Below are positions 13,366-19,177 of a DNA stretch of 51,758 nt, one piece after another. The notes under the pieces were generated by a model. That model made no database searches and had not been told where the DNA came from. It saw only the letters and a list, made by a program, of their open reading frames with translations. This DNA comes from a virus: IMG/VR virus record IMGVR_UViG_3300030060_000545, positions 1 through 51,758 of that record; one strand, 5' to 3'. The first letter of the stretch is position 1, and each line of letters starts with the position of its first letter. A program made the translations under genes and the position numbers.

Positions 13366-13958
13366 GTTTGAATTCTTTTAGGCCCTAAAAGGGCTAAAAA
13401 GAATTTATCAGAAACAACCAGGTATCTTCCAGATACTTGGTTAACAATCAAATTTAGAGCTATTTAGAGCCCCGTAGAGCTCCAAATACTATCCAACCCT
13501 AGCTACCCTACCACAAGAGGTTAAAAACCTCTTAAACCTTTGATTTTACTATTGAACTTTTAAAGTCTTTGAAGACTTTAGAACTATAATAAATCTACAT
13601 AATTTCTTCAGAAATTCTGTAAACTTCATAATCTTTCTAGCTTTAGCAAGCTAGAAAATCTCTCAGCTCATCTGGAATATTCGATAGAGGTCTGTAAGAC
13701 CTTCTAGAAATATTAATTTTCAAAACTCTTTAGAGTTTCAAGGGGTAGGCAGGTAGCCACCCCCTCCTCCCCCTATATATGCACATTCGTATACATTTTT
13801 AGAAGGTTTGAAGTGTTAAGTTGAAGGGTACGACCGGACATCAAAGAGCTTTAAAGTAGGTAGGTATCTGTAGATATACAACCCCCTACCGGACAAGTCC
13901 TCATTATATAGATAGAATAGAGGGTTGTCAAGCATTTTCGTATTTATTTTATAGATAC
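13366..13958. other. 593-base non-coding region, hairpin-rich
   Basis: No convincing gene on either strand. It holds the densest part of the hairpin array (13,371-13,763), a 9-base tandem repeat ATTTAGAGC near 13,452-13,470, a C/T-rich run (13,758-13,773), two copies of ACCGGACA (near 13,828 and 13,888) and, at its right edge, back-to-back promoters. It may encode a structured RNA read leftwards from 13,897. Confidence 0.6.
13903..13931 (-). promoter_or_regulatory. consensus promoter pointing into the hairpin array
   Basis: On the minus strand: TTGACA (13,931-13,926), 17 bases, TATAAT (13,908-13,903), a perfect match. Transcription would start near 13,896 and run antisense through the hairpin array. 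No gene is found in that direction for at least a kilobase, so the product would be a non-coding or antisense RNA. Confidence 0.75.
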
Positions 13959-13987
13959 TTGACAAAATCATACCCATACCTTATAAT
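13959..13987 (+). promoter_or_regulatory. consensus promoter for the morphogenesis genes
   Basis: TTGACA (13,959-13,964), 17 bases, TATAAT (13,982-13,987), a perfect match. The expected start of transcription is at or within two bases of the ATG at 13,995, so the message would be leaderless. It is arranged back to back with the minus-strand promoter at 13,931. Confidence 0.88.
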
Positions 13988-13994
13988 AAAGAAC

Positions 13995-14414
13995 ATGAAT
14001 CTACCAGTTACTAAAAGAAAACTAACAGAAAAACAAGAATCGTTTCTAAATAACCTTATAGAAACTAAAGGAGATTTAAAGCTTTCTGCTGAACTTGCAG
14101 GATACTCAGGAAATCACTACCAAGTTATGAATAGTCTTAAACAAGAAATAGTTGAATTAGCCGAGACAGTACTTGCAAGGGAAGCTCCAAAGGCAGCATT
14201 TAAACTCGTAGAAGTTATGGAAAGTAATACAGCATTGCCACAAGCTAATGTAAAATTACAAGCAGCTCAAACAATTCTTGATAGAGTTGGTGTTTCTAAA
14301 ACAGAAAGATTAAAGGTAGACCACAATGTTTCTGGTGGTATATTTATTTTACCTGAAAAAGAAACAATAGATATACAAGCAGAAGATACTTATTATGAAG
14401 ATATTCCTAACTGA
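13995..14414 (+). CDS. terS: terminase small subunit
   Basis: This 139-residue protein has a helix-turn-helix-like start (LTEKQESFLNNLIETKGDLK, then SAELAGYSGNHYQVMNSLKQ), a central helical part and a DRVGVSKTERLKVDHN segment typical of small terminases. It would recognise the packaging site and load the large subunit on concatemeric DNA. I start it at 13,995 because an earlier in-frame ATG at 13,959 coincides with the -35 box. With the promoter so close, there is no room for a ribosome site. It opens the late region; the large subunit comes 3 kb later, which is unusual spacing. Confidence 0.72.
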   Translation: MNLPVTKRKLTEKQESFLNNLIETKGDLKLSAELAGYSGNHYQVMNSLKQEIVELAETVLAREAPKAAFKLVEVMESNTALPQANVKLQAAQTILDRVGVSKTERLKVDHNVSGGIFILPEKETIDIQAEDTYYEDIPN

Positions 14415-14589
14415 ATATAATATAGATGATAAAATATATGCAGGTATTAATATATTTGCTCCTAATGATTACGAAGCAGAACTAATAGCAGAGGAACAAG
14501 GAGTAACAATTGTAGGAGAAATCACAGGTGTAAAGTTTAGACCTGAGTTTGCAGATTATTTAGATTCACAAAAAAATACAATACACTAA
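14395..14589 (+). CDS. hypothetical acidic protein, 64 aa
   Basis: Not recognised. An acidic alpha/beta protein (KIYAGINIFAPNDYEAELIA, VTIVGEITGVKF). It overlaps the small terminase by 20 bases and shares its last base with the next start (TAATG), so it is translated within the same operon. Confidence 0.65.
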   Translation: MKIFLTEYNIDDKIYAGINIFAPNDYEAELIAEEQGVTIVGEITGVKFRPEFADYLDSQKNTIH

Positions 14590-14777
14590 TGGCAACAAAA
14601 AAGAAAAAGAAAAGTACAGTTAACAAAGCAGGTAATTATACAAAACCTGCTATGCGTAAAAGACTTTTTAATAAAATTAAAGCAGGAAGTAAAGGTGGTA
14701 GACCCGGACAATGGAGTGCAAGAAAAGCACAGATGTTAGCTAAACAATATAAAGCAGCAGGTGGAGGATACAAATAA
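14589..14777 (+). CDS. small basic protein with GGRPGQWSARKAQ motif (DUF5872-like), 62 aa
   Basis: A Lys-rich start (MATKKKKKSTVNKAGNYTKP) is followed by KAGSKGGRPGQWSARKAQML and a GGGYK end. From memory this is a widespread small family in marine phages and giant viruses; I believe the name DUF5872 applies, but I am not certain. Function is unknown; the charge suggests DNA binding or a virion-internal role. It starts on the last base of the preceding stop and heads a run of tiny genes. Confidence 0.65.
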   Translation: MATKKKKKSTVNKAGNYTKPAMRKRLFNKIKAGSKGGRPGQWSARKAQMLAKQYKAAGGGYK

Positions 14778-14883
14778 AAAACTACTAAGTAGACCTTTAT
14801 GGTATATGGTGTTTTTACCAACACTACCTCCAGTTATCGGAGCTATCATTATATTATTAATTATTTATAATTTTCAATCATGA
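14761..14883 (+). CDS. small membrane protein, 40 aa
   Basis: A GTG start at 14,761 lies inside the end of the previous gene, and the TGA overlaps the next ATG (ATGA). The product has a short charged head and a clear membrane helix (MVFLPTLPPVIGAIIILLII). An internal ATG is an alternative start. Tight coupling on both sides supports it; function is unknown. Confidence 0.5.
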   Translation: MEDTNKKLLSRPLWYMVFLPTLPPVIGAIIILLIIYNFQS

Positions 14884-15176
14884 GAAGGAAAAAGAAAGAC
14901 CCTAAAGTAGGTACAGGTAAAAAACCTAAAGGAAGTGGTAGGAGACTTTATACAGATGAAAATCCTAAAGATACAGTCTCTATTAAATATAAAACTCCTG
15001 CTGATGCTAGAGCAACAGTAGCTAAAGTAAAAAGAATTAAAAAACCATTTGCACGTAAAATTCAAATATTGACTGTTATGGAACAACGTGCTAAAGTAGC
15101 AGGAAAAGCTACACAGGCTCAGATAGCTAAGAAAGGTAAAGAAGCTATCAGAAAACAACGTGGTCGTAAGACTTAA
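14880..15176 (+). CDS. conserved small basic protein (GTGKKPKGSGRRLYTDENP), 98 aa
   Basis: The N-terminal block KVGTGKKPKGSGRRLYTDE followed by KDTVSIKY and a long basic helix is a form I recall from many marine phages and giant viruses. Its function is not known to me. It is strongly basic overall, so DNA binding within the particle or at packaging is plausible. It is coupled to the preceding membrane-protein gene by ATGA. Confidence 0.7.
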   Translation: MRRKKKDPKVGTGKKPKGSGRRLYTDENPKDTVSIKYKTPADARATVAKVKRIKKPFARKIQILTVMEQRAKVAGKATQAQIAKKGKEAIRKQRGRKT

Positions 15177-15201
15177 TATTAACTAATGTAAGGAGCAGAT
15201 A

Positions 15202-15336
15202 ATGCCACATACACCAAAACATAAGAAAAGAAAGAGCATGGCTAAAGGTGGAGCTAAAGGAAGAAAGAGCTACGCTAGAGGTGGAGCTAAAAAAAGAAAA
15301 AGCATGGCTAGGGGTGGTCGTACATCAAGAAAGTAA
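15202..15336 (+). CDS. repetitive basic microprotein, 44 aa
   Basis: A clear GGAG lies upstream. The product is built of near-repeats of about 12 residues: RKSMAKGGAKG, RKSYARGGAKK, RKSMARGGRTS. The composition, almost only K, R, G, A, S and M, recalls protamine-like or RGG-type nucleic-acid binders. It lies in the cluster of tiny basic genes between the terminase subunits. No family name is known to me. Confidence 0.65.
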   Translation: MPHTPKHKKRKSMAKGGAKGRKSYARGGAKKRKSMARGGRTSRK

Positions 15337-15339
15337 TCA

Positions 15340-16023
15340 ATGTCTTACTTAATGAGTAATATTCCTCAGTTTCCATGTTGGGTACGAAGGGAATTTACAC
15401 ACAATCATTTAAAATATCATGGAGAGTTTCTTCACGCTTTAGCGATAGGAGTTAATACAATACCTGATAGGTCATTAAGTTTCCAAATAGTTTTTACTGG
15501 AAATGAAATGGATAGAGATGATTGGGATGAAGGCAACATACATGGTGGTGCTATGTGGGCAAGGATGCCCATACAAGGGTTAGTAGCTGATATACCTATG
15601 GATGATTGGGCAGAGCCTATGGAAAATCATCTAGCACAACCTTGGGATTGTGAATCAAGAACACATTCAGTTGTAGTTTTAGATAGAACAAGTTCATCAC
15701 CATGGATAGCTAAAATAGGTAGTGAGTTTTATACAGCAAGATATTTGTTTACTGTAGATTATACAGATAATAGTATAGCTGATGACCCTGCACAACATAA
15801 GCAGTCTCATGTATTATATATTACAGAAGACTGTGAATGGAAAGGAAACATAGTAGCATTACCAAATAATAGAGTTAGAGTAACTAATCCTGCGTTATGG
15901 GCAACTGGTGAAGGACCACCAGATTTTATACCTTCGCAATGGTTACACTCTGCAGAAGGACATGAAAGCTACATGAACCCTGATATAACTTTTAATAACT
16001 TATATAGTGATAAGGATAAATAA
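15340..16023 (+). CDS. conserved marine-phage protein of unknown function, 227 aa
   Basis: The product has the opening NIPQFPCWVRREFTHNH, a central HGGAMWARMPI, the segment AQPWDCESRTHSVVVLDR and the end NPDITFNNLY, which I recall from many marine phage genomes; no function is known to me. It looks like a soluble beta-rich globular protein with many Trp and His. A second ATG (15,352) is an alternative start. It shares its last base with the next gene (TAATG) and lies in the terminase region, so a role in morphogenesis is possible. Confidence 0.7.
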   Translation: MSYLMSNIPQFPCWVRREFTHNHLKYHGEFLHALAIGVNTIPDRSLSFQIVFTGNEMDRDDWDEGNIHGGAMWARMPIQGLVADIPMDDWAEPMENHLAQPWDCESRTHSVVVLDRTSSSPWIAKIGSEFYTARYLFTVDYTDNSIADDPAQHKQSHVLYITEDCEWKGNIVALPNNRVRVTNPALWATGEGPPDFIPSQWLHSAEGHESYMNPDITFNNLYSDKDK

Positions 16024-16265
16024 TGGCACTTAAAAAATCACAAAAGTCTTTAAAGAAATGGACTAAACAAAAATGGAGAACTCCAAGTGGTAAGAAGTCT
16101 TCGGAGACTGGAGAGGTTTATGCCCCTTCCTCACAAATTAAAAGATTAAAGTCTACTCCTAAAGGTAGACGAAAACTTGCAGCAGCTAATAAAAAGAAAA
16201 GAGAAGCTACAAGAAAAGGGAAACAACATGCTCGTCATGGATTACACAAAAAGAAAAGGAGATAA
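16023..16265 (+). CDS. conserved small basic protein (SLKKWTKQKWRTPSGK), 80 aa
   Basis: This very basic protein starts MALKKSQKSLKKWTKQKWRT and continues PSGKKSSETGEVYAPSSQIK, ending in runs of K, R and H. From memory, similar proteins are frequent in marine viruses. No function is known; nucleic-acid binding is suggested by about 40% basic residues. It is coupled to the preceding gene by one shared base. Confidence 0.68.
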   Translation: MALKKSQKSLKKWTKQKWRTPSGKKSSETGEVYAPSSQIKRLKSTPKGRRKLAAANKKKREATRKGKQHARHGLHKKKRR

Positions 16266-16269
16266 TAAT

Positions 16270-16395
16270 ATGGATATATTTATTTTTTTAATTGTAATGA
16301 TAGCTGTTATAAGTGTAGGTTTAAAAAAATATAAGCCTGAAACTTATAATCAGATAAAAGATAATATTAAAAATATTTGGACACACCCGTTTTAA
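16270..16395 (+). CDS. small membrane protein, 41 aa
   Basis: GGAG lies nine bases before the ATG at 16,270. One N-terminal membrane helix (IFIFLIVMIAVISVG) is followed by a basic polar tail (LKKYKPETYNQIKDNIKN). A longer reading frame starting at 16,177 lies inside the previous gene and is not favoured. The function is unknown; a holin-like or membrane-anchor role cannot be excluded. Confidence 0.5.
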   Translation: MDIFIFLIVMIAVISVGLKKYKPETYNQIKDNIKNIWTHPF

Positions 16396-16399
16396 TATT

Positions 16400-16489
16400 A
16401 TGAAACAACAAAATCAATACAAACTTAAAACTAAAAAACAACTTAAGGAATGGATTAAACAACAACAATTAAGACAACACAATCAATAA
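16400..16489 (+). CDS. 29-aa Gln/Lys-rich peptide
   Basis: A short frame beginning MKQQNQYKLKTKKQLKEWIK and ending RQHNQ, the same last five residues as IscU at 17,369. The shared end comes from an exact 16-base direct repeat (16,472-16,487 and 17,352-17,367). It may be a real microprotein or the remnant left by the recombination that placed iscU. Confidence 0.4.
   Translation: MKQQNQYKLKTKKQLKEWIKQQQLRQHNQ
16472..16487 (+). repeat. 16-bp direct repeat, left copy
   Basis: AGACAACACAATCAAT here is identical to 17,352-17,367. In both places it encodes the last residues (RQHNQ) of a frame and runs into its stop. The two copies bracket the DUF6321-like gene, a 47-aa gene and iscU. Confidence 0.85.
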
Positions 16490-16490
16490 A

Positions 16491-16811
16491 ATGATAAGAG
16501 AAGAATATAAGAAAGGTGGTAAAGCTAAAAAAAAGCGTGACCCACGACTTGCAAGAGCAGGAGTTTCAGGATATAATAAACCGAAACGAACACCTAATCA
16601 TAAAACTAAATCACATGTAGTTGTGGCTAAAGTTGGAGATAAAGTTAAAACAATTCGTTTTGGACAACAAGGTGTACGTGGTGCAGGTAAGAATCCTAAG
16701 ACTGCTAAAGATAAAGCACGTAAAAGAAGTTACTATGCTAGACATAATGCTCAAGATTCTTCACCTAGTAAATTAAGTGCTAGATATTGGTCACATAAAG
16801 TAAAATGGTAA
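16491..16811 (+). CDS. DUF6321-like basic protein, 106 aa
   Basis: The sequence has RDPRLARAGVSGYNKPKRTP, then KSHVVVAK, KTIRFGQQGV, KARKRSYYARH and the end ARYWSHKVKW. This is the pattern I know as DUF6321, a small family from phages and giant viruses of unknown function. It is strongly basic with a beta-strand centre, so it may bind nucleic acid. It lies inside the segment bounded by the 16-bp direct repeats. Confidence 0.65.
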   Translation: MIREEYKKGGKAKKKRDPRLARAGVSGYNKPKRTPNHKTKSHVVVAKVGDKVKTIRFGQQGVRGAGKNPKTAKDKARKRSYYARHNAQDSSPSKLSARYWSHKVKW

Positions 16812-16812
16812 T

Positions 16813-16956
16813 ATGCCACAGTTAGGTTCAGATAGACAACCAATTAAATTTAAACCTTTAGCTAAACAAAAAGCTAGGTTATCTATGCGTGGAAAAGGTA
16901 TTAAAGACCAAAAACAATTTGAAAAAAATTGGGATAGAATATTTAATAAAAAATAA
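16813..16956 (+). CDS. hypothetical basic protein, 47 aa
   Basis: ATG one base after the preceding stop opens a 47-codon frame whose stop overlaps the start of iscU (TAATG). The product is basic (PIKFKPLAKQKARLSMRGKG) with a final helix containing Trp (FEKNWDRIFNKK). No family is recognised. The tight packing between two good genes supports it. Confidence 0.55.
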   Translation: MPQLGSDRQPIKFKPLAKQKARLSMRGKGIKDQKQFEKNWDRIFNKK

Positions 16957-17369
16957 TGGCTTATTCAAAACAAGTAATAGAAAGATTTGAAAGTGTTTTA
17001 AATGAACCTGAAAAACATGCAGTTGGTAGATTTAATCCACGTGACCCTAATGTTGCAACAGGCATGACAGGTGCTCCTGCATGTGGAGATGTAATGCGTT
17101 TACAATTAAAACTTAATGGAGATGTTATCGAAGATGTTAAGTTTAAAACATATGGGTGTGGTTCTGCAATAGCATCATCAACATTATTTGTTGATATGTT
17201 AAAAGGCAAAACAATTAAAGAAGCAAAAGAAATAAAAGATAAAGATATTGCAAAAGCATTAGAATTACCTCCTATCAAATTACATTGTAGTGTTTTAGCT
17301 GAAGAAAGTATTACTAAAGCTATAGAAGACTGGGAACAAAAACTTTCTCATAGACAACACAATCAATGA
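16956..17369 (+). CDS. iscU: IscU-type Fe-S cluster scaffold protein
   Basis: This 137-residue protein follows cellular IscU end to end. The ligands are all present: C43 in GAPACGD with D45, C68 in YGCGSA, and H110-C111 in LHCS. LPPIK (104-108), the HscA chaperone recognition motif, is also kept. In cells IscU holds a nascent [2Fe-2S] cluster made by IscS and passes it on. With no other isc gene here, it must work with host IscS/HscAB or take the host machine over. It lies between the terminase genes in an 880-bp segment bounded by 16-bp direct repeats, and its TGA overlaps the large terminase ATG. A host-derived auxiliary metabolic gene is the likeliest reading. Confidence 0.95.
   Translation: MAYSKQVIERFESVLNEPEKHAVGRFNPRDPNVATGMTGAPACGDVMRLQLKLNGDVIEDVKFKTYGCGSAIASSTLFVDMLKGKTIKEAKEIKDKDIAKALELPPIKLHCSVLAEESITKAIEDWEQKLSHRQHNQ
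17352..17367 (+). repeat. 16-bp direct repeat, right copy
   Basis: Identical to 16,472-16,487. It forms the last codons of iscU and reaches the ATGA overlap with the large terminase gene. Recombination between the copies would delete iscU and two small genes and leave the frame ending intact. Confidence 0.85.
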
Positions 17370-19174
17370 TTCCAAAAGATTATATAAAGAAAAAAAGTAA
17401 AACTATTCCATTCGGTTATGAAGTAAGCGAATTTGAGGGATGGTTAAGACCTATTCAATCGCAATTATTTGTTTTAAACAAATATATTAAACAAGTAAAA
17501 GAGGGTTCATTATCTTTAAGAGAAGCATCTGAATTAATTTCTACTGAAACTAAAAGAAAACTTAGTCATGTAGGATTATCAAAACTTGTACAAAAAAACA
17601 AAGGTGGTAGACCTAAAGGTTCTAAATCAAACTATAATTATTCAGCTACACAAAAAAGAAAACAATTAGTAGCACGAGAAGCTAAAAAGTTAGCTAAAGA
17701 AAAAGAAAAATTACAACGCAGAGAAGAAAAAATAAAAAAAGAAAAAGAAGTTTTAACTAAAACTACAGAAATTAAAAATAATAAAGTAGTAATAGATTCT
17801 GAGTTAGAACAAGTAGCACCTTCTATTCAAGAAATTATAAAAGATAATAATGTAATCTTTCATCCTAATGAAGGACCGCAAACTAAATTTTTAGCTGCAG
17901 ATGAAAAAGATGTTCTTTATGGAGGAGCAGCAGGTGGTGGTAAAAGTTATGCTATGCTTATTGACCCATTACGTTATGCACATAAAAAAGCTCACAGAGG
18001 TTTAATATTAAGAAGGTCTATGCCAGAGTTACGAGAACTCATAGACAAGTCTAGAGAACTTTATCCACAAGCATTTCCCGGTTGTAAATTTAAAGAAGTC
18101 GAAAAAGTTTGGAACTTTCCAAGTGGAGCAAAGATAGAATTTGGTTTTTTAGAAAGAGATGCAGATGTATATAGATATCAAGGACAAGCATACTCATGGA
18201 TAGGTTTTGATGAAATAACTCATTTACCTACAGATTTTGGTTGGAACTATTTAGCTTCTAGACTTAGAACAACTGACCCTTCTATAAAAACTTATTTACG
18301 TTGTACTGCAAACCCCGGTGGTGTTGGAGCACATTGGGTAAAAACAAGATATGTAACTCCTAATGAACCTGATAAAAGTTTTATAGGTTCAGACGGTTTA
18401 ACTAGAAAATTTATTCCTGCTAAACTAACAGACAATCCATATTTAGCAAATGATGGAATGTATGAGCAGATGTTAAATTCTTTACCACCTGTACAAAGAA
18501 AACAATTATTAGAAGGTAATTGGGATGTTAATGAAGGTGCAGCGTTTGTAGAGTTTGACCCTGAAATACATGTTGTACCTCCTTTTCAAATTCCTATAGC
18601 ATGGGAACGTCTAAAAGGTATTGACTATGGGTATGCATCAGAGTCGTGTTGTTTATGGGGAACAATAGATATGGAAGACGGAACACTCATCATCTATCGT
18701 GAATTGTATCGAAAAGGCTTGACAGGACAAGAATTAGGCTCTATAATAACAGAAATGGAAAGGGAAGACCCTTTTTCTGTAAATGGTGTATTAGATACAG
18801 CAGCATGGGCAAATACAGGAACAACTGGTCCTACTGTTGGAGAAGCTTTATTAAGAGCAGGACATAAACTTAGAAGAGCAGATAAAAATAGAATACAAGG
18901 TAAAATCCAAATACACGAATATTTGAAAATAAAAGATAACGGAAGACCAAAATTACAAGTGTTTAATACTTGTCCTAATTTAATTAGAGAATTACAAAGT
19001 ATTCCATTATCAAAAACTAATCCAGAAGATGTGGATACACATGCTTCGGACCACGCATATGATGCTCTAAGATATATGATTATGAGCAGACCTAGAGTGG
19101 CAAATACATTTGACAGACTAAGACAATTAAAACAAGAAAGGTACGCTCCATCGGATTCTACTTTTGGATATTAA
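17366..19174 (+). CDS. terL: terminase large subunit, with N-terminal DNA-binding extension
   Basis: The ATPase part has Walker A GGAAGGGKS (186-194), Walker B SWIGFDEITHL (D282, E283) and the coupling motif RCTANPGG. The nuclease part has D420 (GIDYGY), D477 (GVLDTAAW) and D562/D566 (ASDHAYDAL). It pumps DNA into the head and cuts concatemers. The first 150 residues are an addition: a small helical part (LSLREASELISTETKRKLSH), an AT-hook-like GGRPKGSK (80-87) and a charged coiled coil (95-135), suggesting direct DNA contact. The start overlaps iscU (ATGA). A perfect promoter lies inside the gene at 18,719. Confidence 0.95.
   Translation: MIPKDYIKKKSKTIPFGYEVSEFEGWLRPIQSQLFVLNKYIKQVKEGSLSLREASELISTETKRKLSHVGLSKLVQKNKGGRPKGSKSNYNYSATQKRKQLVAREAKKLAKEKEKLQRREEKIKKEKEVLTKTTEIKNNKVVIDSELEQVAPSIQEIIKDNNVIFHPNEGPQTKFLAADEKDVLYGGAAGGGKSYAMLIDPLRYAHKKAHRGLILRRSMPELRELIDKSRELYPQAFPGCKFKEVEKVWNFPSGAKIEFGFLERDADVYRYQGQAYSWIGFDEITHLPTDFGWNYLASRLRTTDPSIKTYLRCTANPGGVGAHWVKTRYVTPNEPDKSFIGSDGLTRKFIPAKLTDNPYLANDGMYEQMLNSLPPVQRKQLLEGNWDVNEGAAFVEFDPEIHVVPPFQIPIAWERLKGIDYGYASESCCLWGTIDMEDGTLIIYRELYRKGLTGQELGSIITEMEREDPFSVNGVLDTAAWANTGTTGPTVGEALLRAGHKLRRADKNRIQGKIQIHEYLKIKDNGRPKLQVFNTCPNLIRELQSIPLSKTNPEDVDTHASDHAYDALRYMIMSRPRVANTFDRLRQLKQERYAPSDSTFGY
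18719..18747 (+). promoter_or_regulatory. internal consensus promoter in terL
   Basis: TTGACA (18,719-18,724), 17 bases, TATAAT (18,742-18,747), a perfect match within coding sequence. It would boost portal, scaffold and capsid transcription. Being inside a gene it could be chance, but a 12/12 match with optimal spacing is uncommon. Confidence 0.55.
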
Positions 19175-19177
19175 AAT

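Larger units (their letters stand above)
12405..13890. repeat. dense array of short perfect stem-loops
   Basis: Close to 40 small inverted repeats follow one another through this stretch. Stems are 5-12 bp, loops mostly 2-6 bases, and sequences are unrelated. Examples: 12,741-12,758; 12,804-12,820; 12,871-12,897; 12,950-12,978; 13,041-13,062; 13,117-13,137; 13,214-13,235; 13,310-13,331; 13,371-13,405; 13,416-13,442; 13,515-13,533; 13,561-13,580; 13,634-13,657; 13,676-13,714. They run through two genes and then non-coding DNA; from 13,310 to 13,763 roughly 60% of bases lie in hairpins. No comparable density was noticed elsewhere in the window. RNA structure, cruciform DNA and template-switch mutation are possible explanations. 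Confidence 0.85.

Noticed and set aside
14874-15158. 94-codon minus-strand frame rich in Phe, Ser and Tyr
   Set aside because: It is the antisense of a strongly basic, well-formed gene; Lys codons read backwards give Phe and Leu.
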